NCBI GenBank assembly: GCA_963575645.1
Contig: OY754465.1
Location: 30,329,501-30,393,500 of the forward strand
DNA length: 64,000 nt
Direction of reading: 5' to 3'
From: Xanthostigma xanthostigma
Lineage: Eukaryota; Arthropoda; Insecta; Raphidioptera; Raphidiidae
The notes under the pieces are model-generated. The model had not been told where the DNA came from, ran no database searches, and saw nothing but the letters and a program-made list of their open reading frames with translations. A program made the position numbers and the translations under genes. Numbering within the stretch: position 1 is the stretch's first letter; every line of letters starts with the position of its first letter. This document shows positions 50,129-63,400 of this stretch, piece after piece.

Positions 50129-51282
50129 CAGATTTGGATCATTTTCTCATAAGAAAATGCAAACTGCATATTAACCATTATTTTAACGCATACAAGCAGT
50201 TTTTACATGCTTTATGACAATTAGGGGCAAATGAGTCCTTATAGGCAAAATTGCTTTATTTCATGAAGGTAAGTCTATTTTCACTATAACATTCAGTTTT
50301 GGATTATTTTCTCATAAGAAAATGCAAACTGCATATTAACCATTATTTTAACGCAGAAAAGCAGTTTTTACATGGTTTACGACAATTAGGTGCAAATAAG
50401 TCCTTAAAGGCAAAATTGTTTTATTTTACAAAGGTAAGTCCACTTTCACTATAACATTCAGGTTTGGATCATTCTCTCATAAGAAAAAGCAAACTGCATA
50501 TTAACCATTATTTTAACGCTGACAAGCAGTTTTTACATGCTTTATGACAATTAGAGGCAAATGAGTCCTTATAGACAAAATTGCTTTATTTCATGAACAT
50601 AAGTCTATTTACACTATAACATTCAGGTTTGGATCATTCTCTCATAAGAAAATGCAAACTGCATATTAACCATTATTTTAACGCAGACAAGCAGTTTTTA
50701 CATGCTTCACGACAATTGCGTGCAAATGAGTCCTTATAGGCAAAATTGCTTTATTTTACACAGGTAAGTTTATTTACACTATAACATTCAGGTTTGGATC
50801 ATTCGCTCATAAGAAAATGCAAACTGCATATTTACTATCATTTTAACGCATACAAGCAGTTTTTACATGCTTTATGACAATTAGGTGCATATGAGTCTTT
50901 ATAGGCAAAATTGCTTTATTTCATGAAGGTAAGTCTATTTACACTATAACATTCAGGTTTGGATCATTCTCTCATAAGAAAATGCAAACTGCATATTAAC
51001 CATTATTTTAACGCATACAAGCAGTTTTTACATGCTTTATGACAATTAGGGCCAAAGTAGTCCTTATAGGCAAAATTGCTTTATTTCATGAAGGTAAGTC
51101 TATTTACACTGTAATATTCATGTTTGGATCATTCTCTCATAAGAAAATGCAAACTGCATAATAACCATTATTTTAACGCTACAAGCAGTTTTTACATGCT
51201 TTATGACAATTAGGTGCAAATGAGTCTTTATAGGCAAAATTGCTTTATTTCATGAAGGTAAGTCTATTTACACTATAACATT

Positions 51283-51427
51283 CAGGTTTGGATCATTTAC
51301 TCATAAGAAACTGCAAACTGCATATTAACCATTATTTTACATGCTTTACGACAATTAGGTGCAAATGAGTCTTTATAGGCAAAATTGCTTTATTTCATGA
51401 GGGTAAGTCTATTTACACTATAACATT
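51283..51427 (+). repeat. 145-bp truncated monomer
   Basis: Twenty bases are missing between CCATTATTTT and ACATGC; the segment normally carrying ACGCAGACAAGCAG is gone. TTTT lies at both ends of the missing piece, which fits slippage or microhomology-mediated deletion. Confidence 0.88.
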
Positions 51428-54400
51428 CAAGTTTAGATCATTCTCTCATAAGAAAATGCAAACTGCATATTTACTATCATTTTCACGCAGACAAGCAGTT
51501 TTTACATGCTTCACGACAATTTCGTGCAAATGAGTCCTTATAGGCAAAATTGCTTTATTTTACAAAAGTAAGTCTATTTACACTATAACATTCAGGTTTG
51601 GATCATTCTCTCATAAGAAAATGCAAACCGCATATTAACCATTATTTTAACGCATACAAGCAGTTTTTACATGCTTTATGACAATTAGGGGCAAATGAGT
51701 CCTTATAGGCAAAATTGCTTTATTTTATGAAGGTAAGTCTATTTACACTTTAACATTCAGGTTTGGATCATTCTCTCATAAGAAAATGCAAACTGCATAT
51801 TAACCATTATTTAAACGCAGACAAGCAGTTTTTACATGCTTTACGACAATTAGGTGCAAATGAGTCCTTATAGGCAAAATTGCTTTATTTTACAAAGGTA
51901 AGTCTATTTTCACTATAACATTCAGGTTTGGATCATTCTCTCTTAAGAAAATGCAAACTGCATAATAACCATTATTTTAACGCATACAAGCAGTTTTTAC
52001 ATGCTTTATGACAATTAGGGGCAAATGAGTCCATATAGGCAAAATTGCTTTATTTTACAAAGGTAAGTCTATTTACACTATACATTCAGGTTTGGATCAT
52101 TCTCTCATAAGAAAATGCAAACTGCATATTAACTATTATTTTAACGCAGACAAGCAGTTTTTACATGCTTTACGACAATTAGGTGCAAATGAGTCTTTAT
52201 AGGCAAAATTGGTTTATTTCATGAGGGAAAGTCTATTTACACTATTACATTTAGGTTTGGATCATTCTCTCATAAGAAAATGCAAACTGCATATTTACTA
52301 TCATTTTCACGCAGACAAGCAGTTTTTACATGCTTCACGACAATTGCGTGCAAATGAGTCCTTATAGGCAAAATTGCTTTATTTTACAAAGGTAAGTCTA
52401 TTTACACTATACATTCAGGTTTGGATCATTCTCTCATAAGAAAATGCAAACTGCATATTAACTATTATTTTAACGCAGACAAGCAGTTTTTACATGCTTT
52501 ACGACAATTAGGTGCAAATGAGTCTTTATAGGCAAAATTGCTTTATTTCATGAGGGTAAGTCTATTTACACTATAACATTCAGGTTTGGATCATTCTCTC
52601 ATAAGAAAATGCAAACTGCATATTAACCATTATTTAAACGCAGACAAGCAGTTTTTACATGCTTTACGACAATTAGGTGCAAATGAGTCCTTATAGGCAA
52701 AATTGCTTTATTTTACAAAGGTAAGTCTATTTTCACTATAACATTCAGGTTTGGATCATTCTCTCATAAGAAAATGCAAGCTGCATATTAATCATTATTT
52801 AAACGCAGACAAGCAGTTTTTACATGCTTTACGACAATTAGGGGCAAATGAGTCCTTATAGGCAAAATTGCTTTATTTTATGAAGGTAAGTCTATTTACA
52901 CTATAACATTCAGGTTTGGATCATTCTCTCATAAGAAAATGCAAACTGCATATTAACCATTATTTAAACGCAGACAAGCAGTTTTTACATGCTTTACGAC
53001 AATTAGGTGCAAATGAGTCCTTATAGGCAAAATTGCTTTATTTTACAAAGGTAAGTCTATTTTCACTATAACATTCAGGTTTGGATCATTCTCTTTTAAG
53101 AAAATGCAAACTGGATAATAACCATTATTTTAACGCATACAAGCAGTTTTTACATGCTTTACGACAATTAGGTGCAAATGAGTCTTTATAGGCAAAATTG
53201 GTTTATTTCATGAGGGTAAGTCTATTTACACTATAACATTTAGGTTTGGATCATTCTCTCATAAGAAAATGCAAACTGCATATTTACTATCATTTTCACG
53301 CAGACAAGCAGTTTTTACATGCTTCACGACAATTGCGTGCAAATGAGTCCTTATAAGCAAAATTGCTTTATTTTACAAAGGTAAGTCTATTTACACTATA
53401 ACATTCAGGTTTGGATCATTCTCTCATAAGAAAATGCAAACTGCATATTAACCATTATTTTAACGCAGACAAGCAGTTTTTACATGCTTCACGACAATTG
53501 CGTGCAAATGAGTCCTTATAGGCAAAATTGCTTTATTTTACAAAGGTAAATTTATTTACACTATAACATTCAGGTTTGGATCATTCTCTCATAAGAAAAT
53601 GCAAACTGCATATTAACCATTATTTTAACGCAGACAAGCAGTTTTTACATGCTTCACGACAATTAGGTGCAAATGAGTCTTTATATGCAAAATAGCTTTA
53701 TTTCATGAGGGTAAGTCTATTTACACTATAACATTCAGGTTTGGATCATTCTCTCATAAGAAAATGCAAACTGCATATTAACCATTATTTTAACGCATAC
53801 AAGCAGTTTTTACATGCTTTATGACAATTAAGGGCAAATGAGTCTTTATAGGCAAACTTACTTTATTTCATGAGGGTAAGTCTATTTACACTATAACATT
53901 CAGGTTTGGATCATTCTCTCATAAGAAAATGCAAACTGCATATTAACCATTATTTTAACGCAGACAAGAAGTTTTTTCATGCTTTATGACAATTAGGGGC
54001 AAATGAGTCCTTATAGGCAAAATTGCTTTATTTCATGAAGGTAAGTCTATTTACACTATAACATTCAGGTTTGGATCATTCTCTCATAAGAAAATGCAAA
54101 CTGCATATTAACTATTATTTTAACGCATTCAAGCAGTTTTTACATGCTTTATGACAATTAGAAACAAATGAGTCCTTATAGGCAAAATTGCTTTATTTCA
54201 TGAAGGTAAGTCTATTTACACTATAACATTCAGGTTTGGATTATTTTCTCATAAGAAAATGCAAACTGCATATAAACCATTATTTTAACGCAGACAAGCA
54301 GTTTTTACATGGTTTACGACAATTAGGTGCAAATAAGTCCTTAAACGCAAAATTGTTTTATTTTACAAAGGTAAGTCTACTTTCACTATAACATTCAGGT

Positions 54401-56209
54401 TTGGACCAGTCTCTCATAAGAAAATGTAAACTGCATATTAAACATTATTTTAACGCTGACAAGCAGTTTTTACATGCTTCATGACAATTAGGGGCAAATG
54501 AGTCATTATAGGCAAAATTGTTTTATTTAATGAAGGTATAACTATTTACACTATTATATTCAGGTTTGGATCATTCTCTCATAAGAAAATGCAAACTGCA
54601 TATTAACCATTATTTTAACGCAGACAAGCAGTGTTTACATGCTTTACGACAATAAGGTGCTAATAAGTCCTTAAAGGCAAAATTGTTTTATTTCACAAAG
54701 GTAAGTCTACTTTCACTATAAAATTCAGGTTTGGATCATTCTCTCATAAGAAAATGCAAACTGCATATTAACCATTATTTTAACGCAGACAAGCAGTTTT
54801 TACATGCATCACGACAATTGCGTGCAAATGAGTCCTTATAGGCAAAATTGCTTTATTTTACAAAGGTAAGGGTATTTACACTATAACATTCAGGTTTGGA
54901 TCATTCTCTCATAAGAAAATGCAAACTGCATATTAACCATTATTTAAACGCAGACAAGCAGTTTTTACATGCTTTACGACAATTAGGTGCAAACTAGTCT
55001 TTATAGGCAAAATTGCTTAATTTCATGAGGGTAAGTCTATTTACACTATAACATTCAGGTTTGGATCATTCTCTCATAAGAAAATGCAAACTGCATATTA
55101 ACTATTATTTTAACGCATACAAGCAGTTTTTACATGCTTTACGACAATTAGGTGCAAATGAGTCTTTATAGGCAAAATTGCTTTATTTCATGAGGGTAAG
55201 TCTATTTACACTATAACATTCAGGTTTGGATCAATCTCTCATAAGAAAATGCCAACTGCATATTAACCATTATTTAAACGCAGACAAGCAGTTTTTACAT
55301 GCTTTACGACAATTAGGTGCAAATGAGTCCTTATAGGCAAAATTGCTTTATTTTACAAAGGTAAGTCTATTTTCACTATAACATTCAGGTTTGGATCATT
55401 CTCTCATAAGTAAATGCAAACTGCATATTAACCATTATTTTAACGCTACAAGCAGTTTTTACATGCTTTATGACAATTAGGGGCAAATGAGTCCTTATAA
55501 GCAAAATTGCTTTATTTCATGAAGGTTAGTCTATTTACACTATAACATTCAGGTTTGGATCATTCTCTCATAAGAAAATGCAAACTGCATATTAACCATT
55601 ATTTTAACACAGACAAGCAGTTTTTACATGCTTCACGACAATTGCGTGCAAATGAGTCCTTATAGGCAAAATTGCTTTATTTTACAAAGGTAAGTTTATT
55701 TACACTATAACATTCAGGTTTGGATTATTCTCTCATAAGAAAATGCAAACTGCATATTAACCATTATTTTAACGCATACAAGCAGTTTTTACATGCTTTA
55801 TGACAATTAGGTGCAAATGAGTCTTTATAGGCAAAATAGCTTTATTTCATGAGGGTAAGTCTATTTACACTATAACATTCAGGTTTGGATCATTCTCTCA
55901 TAAGAAAATGCAAACTGCATATTAACCATTATTTTAACGCATACAAGCAGTTTTTACATGCTTTATGACAATTAGGGGCAAATGAGTCCTTATAGGCAAA
56001 ATTGCTTTATTTCATGAAGGTAAGTCTATGTACACTATAACATTCAGGTTTGGATCATTCTCTCATAAGAAAATGCAAACTGCATATTAACAATTATTTT
56101 AACGCAGACAAGCAGTTTTTACATGCTTCACGACAATTGCGTGCAAATGAGTCCTTATAGGCAAAATTGCTTTTTTTTACAAAGGCAAGTCTATTTACAC
56201 TATAACATT

Positions 56210-56366
56210 CAGGTTTGGATCATTCTCTCATAAGAAAATGCAAGCTGCATATTAACCATTATTTTAACGCAGACAAGAAGTTTTTACATGCTTTATGACA
56301 AATAGGGGCAAATGAGTCCTTATAGGCAAAATTTCATGAAGGTAAGTCTGTTTACACTATAACATT
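56210..56366 (+). repeat. 157-bp monomer with 8-bp deletion
   Basis: GGCAAAATTTCATGAAGG replaces GGCAAAATTGCTTTATTTCATG, a loss of TGCTTTAT. The partner monomer at offset 7,031 (near 63,350) has the full sequence, so the deletion arose after the block duplication or was not copied. Confidence 0.9.
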
Positions 56367-56531
56367 CAGGTTTGGATCATTCTCTCATAAGAAAATGCAA
56401 ACTGCATATTAACCATTATTTTAACGCAGACAAGCAGTTTTTACATGCTTCACGACAATTGCGTGCAAATGAGTCCTTATAGGCAAAATTGCTTTATTTT
56501 ACAAAGGTAAGTCTATTTACACTATAACATT

Positions 56532-56696
56532 CAGGTTTGGATCATTTTCTCAAAAGATAATGCAAACTGATCATTTCCTATTATTTTAACGCAGACAAGC
56601 AGTATTTACATGCTTTATGACAATTAGGTGCAAATGAGTCCTTATAGGCAAAATTGCTTTATTTCACAAAGGTAAGTCTACTTACACTATAACATT
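56532..56696 (+). repeat. Diverged monomer (CTCAAAAGATAATGC type)
   Basis: Same rare subtype as 49,964 and 58,616: TTCTCAAAAGATAATGC then CTGATCATTTCCTATTATTTT, and CAGTATTTAC in place of CAGTTTTTAC. Copied with block T to 63,563. Confidence 0.85.
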
Positions 56697-56861
56697 CAGG
56701 TTTGGATCATTCTCTCATTAGAAAATGAAAACTGCATATTTACTATCATTTTTACGCAGACAAGTAGTTTTTACATGCTTTACGACAATTAGGTGCAAAT
56801 TAGTCTTTATAGGCAAAATTGCTTTATTTCATGAAGGTAAGTCTATTTACACTATAACATT

Positions 56862-57132
56862 CAGGTTTGGATTATTTTCTCATAAGAAAATGCAAACTGC
56901 ATATAAACCATTATTTTAACGCAGACAAGCAGTATTTACATGCTTTATGACAATTAGGTGCAAATGAGTCCTTATAGGCAAAATTGCTTTATTTCACAAA
57001 GGTAAGTCTACAACCATTATTTTAACGCAGACAAGCAGTTTTTACATGCTTTACGACAATTAGGTGCAAATGAGTCTTTATAGGCAAAATTGCTTTATTT
57101 CATGAGGGTAAGTCTATTTACACTATAACATT
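56862..57132 (+). repeat. Recombinant monomer pair with 59-bp deletion
   Basis: Two monomers occupy 271 bp instead of 330. After GGTAAGTCTA at 57,010 the sequence jumps to CAACCATTATTTTAACG, skipping the end of one unit and the first 54 bases of the next (anchor and dyad lost). The junction coincides with the start of the duplicated block at 57,012. Confidence 0.88.
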
Positions 57133-58340
57133 CAGGTTTGGATCATTCTCTCATAAGAAAATGCAAACTGCATATTTACTATCATTTTCACGCAGACAAG
57201 CAGTTTTTACATGCTTCACGACTATTGCGTGCAAATGAGTCCTTATAGGCAAAATTGCTTTATTTTACAAAGGTAAGTCTATTTACACTATAACATTCAG
57301 GTTTGGATCATTCTCTCATAAAAAAATGCAAACTGCATATTAACCATTATTTTAACGCATACAAGCAGTTTTTACATGCTTTATGACAATTAGGGGCAAA
57401 TGAGTCCTTATAGGCAAAATTGCTTTATTTTATGAAGGTAAGTCTATTTACACTATAACATTCAGGTTTGGATCATTCTCTCATAAGAAAATGCAAACTG
57501 CATATTAACCATTATTTAAACGCAGACAAGCAGTTTTTACATGCTTTACGACAATTAGGTGCAAATGAGTCCTTATAGGCAAAATTGCTTTATTTTACAA
57601 AGGTTAGTCTATTTTCACTATACCATTCAGGTTTGGATCATTCTCTCATAAGAAAATGCAAACTGCATATTAACCATTATTTTAACGCTACAAGCAGTTT
57701 TTACATGCTTTATGACAATTAGGGGCAAATAAGTCCTTATAAGCAAAATTGCTTTATTTCATGAAGGTAAGTCTATTTACACTATAACATTCAGGTTTGG
57801 ATCATTCTCTCATAAGAAAATGCAAACTGCATATTAACCATTATTTAAATGCAGACAATCAGTTTTTACATGCTTTACGACAATTAGGTGCAAATGAGTC
57901 CTTATAGGCAAAATTGCTTTATTTTACAAAGGTAAGTCTATTTTCACTATAACATTCAGGTTTGGATCATTCTCTCATAAGAAAATGCAAACTGCATATT
58001 AACCATTATTTTAACGCTACAAGCAGTTTTTACATGCTTTATGACAATTAGGGGCAAATGAGTCCTTATAAGCAAAATTGCTGTATTTCATGAAGGTAAG
58101 TCTATTTACACTATAACATTCAGGTTTGGATCATTCTCTCATAAGAAAATGCAAACTGCATATTTACTATCATTTTCACGCAGACAAGCAGTTTTTACAT
58201 GCTTCACGACAATTGCGTGCCAATGAGTCCTTATAGGCAAAATTGCTTTGTTTTACAAAGGTGAGTCTATTTACACTATAACATTCAGGTTTGGATCATT
58301 CTCTCATAAGAAAATGCAAACTGCATATTAACCATTATTT
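57012..58340 (+). repeat. Block U, copy 1 (about eight monomers)
   Basis: Recurs at 59,155-60,483 with offset 2,143 bp (13 monomers minus two bases). Shared rare markers are CTCATAAAAAAATGC (57,318 and 59,461), AAATGCAGACAATCAG (about 57,848 and 59,991), TTGCTGTATTTC (58,081 and 60,224), GTGCCAATGAG and AAGGTGAGTC. The copies separate at 58,341, where this one has TTTAAACG and the other TTTTAACG. Confidence 0.88.
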
Positions 58341-58615
58341 AAACGCAGACAAGCAGTTTTTACATGCTTTACGACAATTAAGTGCAATTAAGTCTTTATA
58401 GGCAAAATTGCTTAATTTCATGAGGGTAAGTCTATTTACACTATAACATTCAGGTTTGGTTCATTCTCTCATAAGAAAATGCAAACTGCATATTTACTAT
58501 CATTTTTACGCAGACAAGCAGTTTTTACATGCTTCACGACAATAGCGTGCAAATGAGTCCTTATAGGCAAAATTGCTTTATTTTACAAAGGTAAGTCTAT
58601 TTACACTATAACATT

Positions 58616-58780
58616 CAGGTTTGGATCATTTTCTCAAAAGATAATGCAAACTGATCATTTTCTATTATTTTCACGCAGACAAGAAGTATTTACATGCTTT
58701 ATGACAATTAGGTGCAAATGTGTCCTTATAGGCAAAATTGCTTTATTTTATGAAGGTAAGTCTACTTACACTATAACATT
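58616..58780 (+). repeat. Diverged monomer (CTCAAAAGATAATGC type)
   Basis: Third member of the rare subtype, with TTCTCAAAAGATAATGC, CTGATCATTTTC, ACAAGAAGTATTTAC and AAATGTGTCC. It lies between the two U copies and outside the part of block T whose second copy is visible. Confidence 0.85.
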
Positions 58781-59154
58781 CAGGTTTAGATCATTCTCTC
58801 ATAAGAAAATGCAAACTGCATATTAACCATTATTTTGACGCAGACAAGCAGTTTTTACATGCTACACGACAATTGCGTGCAAATGAATCTTAATAGGCAG
58901 AATTGCTTTATTTCACAAAGGTAAGTCTATTTACACTATAACATTCAGGTTTGGATTATTTTCTCATAAGAAAATGCAAACTGCATATTAACCATTATTT
59001 TAACGCAGACAAGCAGTTTTTACATGCTTCACGACAATTGCGTGCAAATGAGTCCTTATAGGTAAAATTGCTTTATTTTACACAGGTAAGTTTATTTACA
59101 CTATAACATTTAGGTTTAGATCATTCTCTCATAAGAAAATGCAAACTGCATATT

Positions 59155-60483
59155 AACCATTATTTTAACGCAGACAAGCAGTTTTTACATGCTTTACGAC
59201 AATTAGGTGCAAATGAGTCTTTATAGGCAAAATTGCTTTATTTCATGAGGGTAAGTCTATTTACACTATAACATTCAGGTTTGGATCATTCTCTCATAAG
59301 AAAATGCAAACTGCATATTTACTATCATTTTCACGCAGACAAGCAGTTTTTACATGCTTCACGACAATTGCGTGCAAATGAGTCCTTATAGGCAAAATTG
59401 CTTTATTTTACAAAGGTAAGTCTATTTACACTATAACATTCAGGTTTGGATCATTCTCTCATAAAAAAATGCAAACTGCATATTAACCATTATTTTAACG
59501 CATACAAGCAGTTTTTACATGCTTTATGACAATTAGGGGCAAATAAGTCCTTATAGGCAAAATTGCTTTATTTTATGAAGGTAAGTCTATTTACACTATA
59601 ACATTCAGGTTTGGATCATTCTCTCATAAGAAAATGCAAACTGCATATTAACCATTATTTAAACGCAGACAAGCAGTTTTTACATGCTTTACGACAATTA
59701 GGTGCAAATGAGTCCTTATAGGCAAAATTGCTTTATTTTACAAAGGTTAGTCTATTTTCACTATAACATTCAGGTTTGGATCATTCTCTCATAAGAAAAT
59801 GCAAACTGCATATTAACCATTATTTTAACGCTACAAGCAGTTTTTACATGCTTTATGACAATTAGGGGCAAATAAGTCCTTATAAGCAAAATTGCTTTAT
59901 TTCATGAAGGTAAGTCTATTTACACTATAACATTCAGGTTTGGATCATTCTCTCATAAGAAAATGCAAACTGCATATTAACCATTATTTAAATGCAGACA
60001 ATCAGTTTTTACATGCTTTACGACAATTAGGTGCAAATGAGTCCTTATAGGCAAAATTGCTTTATTTTACAAAGGTAAGTCTATTTTCACTATAACATTC
60101 AGGTTTGGATCATTCTCTCATAAGAAAATGCAAACTGCATATTAACCATTATTTTAACGCTACAAGCAGTTTTTACATGCTTTATGACAATTAGGGGCAA
60201 ATGAGTCCTTATAAGCAAAATTGCTGTATTTCATGAAGGTAAGTCTATTTACACTATAACATTCAGGTTTGGATCATTCTCTCATAAGAAAATGCAAACT
60301 GCATATTTACTATCATTTTCACGCAGACAAGCAGTTTTTACATGCTTCACGACAATTGCGTGCCAATGAGTCCTTATAGGCAAAATTGCTTTGTTTTACA
60401 AAGGTGAGTCTATTTACACTATAACATTCAGGTTTGGATCATTCTCTCATAAGAAAATGCAAACTGCATATTAACCATTATTT
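59155..60483 (+). repeat. Block U, copy 2 (about eight monomers)
   Basis: Partner of 57,012-58,340 at offset 2,143 bp. It differs by few substitutions (ACTATTGCG in copy 1 versus ACAATTGCG here; ACTATACC in copy 1 versus ACTATAAC here). Its end nearly coincides with the start of the second copy of block T. Confidence 0.88.
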
Positions 60484-63400
60484 TAACGCAGACAAGCAGT
60501 TTTTACATGCTTCACGACAATTGCGTGCAAATGAGTCCTTATAGGCAAAATTGCTTTATTTTACAAAGGTAAATTTATTTACACTATAACATTCAGGTTT
60601 GGATCATTCTCTCATAAGAAAATGCAAACTGCATATTAACCATTATTTTAACGCAGACAAGCAGTTTTTACATGCTTCACGACAATTAGGTGCAAATGAG
60701 TCTTTATATGCAAAATAGCTTTATTTCATGAGGGTAAGTCTATTTACACTATAACATTCAGGTTTGGATCATTCTCTCATAAGAAAATGCAAACTGCATA
60801 TTAACCATTATTTTAACGCATACAAGCAGTTTTTACATGCTTTATGACAATTAAGGGCAAATGAGTCTTTATAGGCAAACTTACTTTATTTCATGAGGGT
60901 AAGTCTATTTACACTATAACATTCAGGTTTGGATCATTCTCTCATAAGAAAATGCAAACTGCATATTAACCATTATTTTAACGCAGACAAGAAGTTTTTT
61001 CATGCTTTATGACAATTAGGGGCAAATGAGTCCTTATAGGCAAAATTGCTTTATTTCATGAAGGTAAGTCTATTTACACTATAACATTCAGGTTTGGATC
61101 ATTCTCTCATAAGAAAATGCAAACTGCATATTAACTATTATTTTAACGCATTCAAGCAGTTTTTACATGCTTTATGACAATTAGAGGCAAATGAGTCCTT
61201 ATAGGCAAAATTGCTTTATTTCATGAAGGTAAGTCTATTTACACTATAACATTCAGGTTTGGATTATTTTCTCATAAGAAAATGCAAACTGCATATAAAC
61301 CATTATTTTAACGCAGACAAGCAGTTTTTACATGGTTTACGACAATTAGGTGCAAATAAGTCCTTAAACGCAAAATTGTTTTATTTTACAAAGGTAAGTC
61401 TACTTTCACTATAACATTCAGGTTTGGACCAGTCTCTCATAAGAAAATGTAAACTGCATATTAAACATTATTTTAACGCTGACAAGCAGTTTTTACATGC
61501 TTCATGACAATTAGGGGCAAATGAGTCATTATAGGCAAAATTGTTTTATTTAATGAAGGTATAACTATTTACACTATTATATTCAGGTTTGGATCATTCT
61601 CTCATAAGAAAATGCAAACTGCATATTAACCATTATTTTAACGCAGACAAGCAGTGTTTACATGCTTTACGACAATAAGGTGCTAATAAGTCCTTAAAGG
61701 CAAAATTGTTTTATTTCACAAAGGTAAGTCTACTTTCACTATAACATTCAGGTTTGGATCATTCTCTCATAAGAAAATGCAAACTGCATATTAACCATTA
61801 TTTTAACGCAGACAAGCAGTTTTTACATGCATCACGACAATTGCGTGCAAATGAGTCCTTATAGGCAAAATTGCTTTATTTTACAAAGGTAAGGGTATTT
61901 ACACTATAACATTCAGGTTTGGATCATTCTCTCATAAGAAAATGCAAACTGCATATTAACCATTATTTAAACGCAGACAAGCAGTTTTTACATGCTTTAC
62001 GACAATTAGGTGCAAACTAGTCTTTATAGGCAAAATTGCTTAATTTCATGAGGGTAAGTCTATTTACACTATAACATTCAGGTTTGGATCATTCTCTCAT
62101 AAGAAAATGCAAACTGCATATTAACTATTATTTTAACGCATACAAGCAGTTTTTACATGCTTTACGACAATTAGGTGCAAATGAGTCTTTATAGGCAAAA
62201 TTGCTTTATTTCATGAGGGTAAGTCTATTTACACTATAACATTCATGTTTGGATCAATCTCTCATAAGAAAATGCAAACTGCATATTAACCATTATTTAA
62301 ACGCAGACAAGCAGTTTTTACATGCTTTACGACAATTAGGTGCAAATGAGTCCTTATAGGCAAAATTGCTTTATTTTACAAAGGTAAGTCTATTTTCACT
62401 ATAACATTCAGGTTTGGATCATTCTCTCATAAGTAAATGCAAACTGCATATTAACCATTATTTTAACGCTACAAGCAGTTTTTACATGCTTTATGACAAT
62501 TAGGGGCAAATGAGTCCTTATAAGCAAAATTGCTTTATTTCATGAAGGTTAGTCTATTTACACTATAACATTCAGGTTTGGATCATTCTCTCATAAGAAA
62601 ATGCAAACTGCATATTAACCATTATTTTAACACAGACAAGCAGTTTTTACATGCTTCACGACAATTGCGTGCAAATGAGTCCTTATAGGCAAAATTGCTT
62701 TATTTTACAAAGGTAAGTTTATTTACACTATAACAATCAGGTTTGGATTATTCTCTCATAAGAAAATGCAAACTGCATATTAACCATTATTTTAACGCAT
62801 ACAAGCAGTTTTTACATGCTTTATGACAATTAGGTGCAAATGAGTCTTTATAGGCAAAATAGCTTTATTTCATGAGGGTAAGTCTATTTACACTATAACA
62901 TTCAGGTTTGGATCATTCTCTCATAAGAAAATGCAAACTGCATATTAACCATTATTTTAACGCATACAAGCAGTTTTTACATGCTTTATGACAATTAGGG
63001 GCAAATGAGTCCTTATAGGCAAAATTGCTTTATTTCATGAAGGTAAGTCTATGTACACTATAACATTCAGGTTTGGATCATTCTCTCATAAGAAAATGCA
63101 AACTGCATATTAACAATTATTTTAACGCAGACAAGCAGTTTTTACATGCTTCACGACAATTGCGTGCAAATGAGTCCTTATAGGCAAAATTGCTTTTTTT
63201 TACAAAGGCAAGTCTATTTACACTATAACATTCAGGTTTGGATCATTCTCTCATAAGAAAATGCAAGCTGCATATTAACCATTATTTTAACGCAGACAAG
63301 AAGTTTTTACATGCTTTATGACAAATAGGGGCAAATGAGTCCTTATAGGCAAAATTGCTTTATTTCATGAAGGTAAGTCTGTTTACACTATAACATTCAG

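Larger units (their letters stand above)
53384..60406 (+). repeat. About 7.02-kb block T, copy 1
   Basis: Its first 3.6 kb recur from 60,407 at offset 7,023 bp, rising to 7,031 after 56,330, where this copy carries an 8-bp deletion. Shared private markers are AAGGTAAATTTATTT (53,541 region and 60,564), GCATTCAAGCAG (54,125 and 61,148), TTGGACCAGTCTC (about 54,403 and 61,426), AAGGGTATTTACAC (about 54,867 and 61,890) and ACACAGACAAG (about 55,609 and 62,632). It is assumed that the second copy would go on past the window and make this a direct tandem duplication. Confidence 0.85.
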
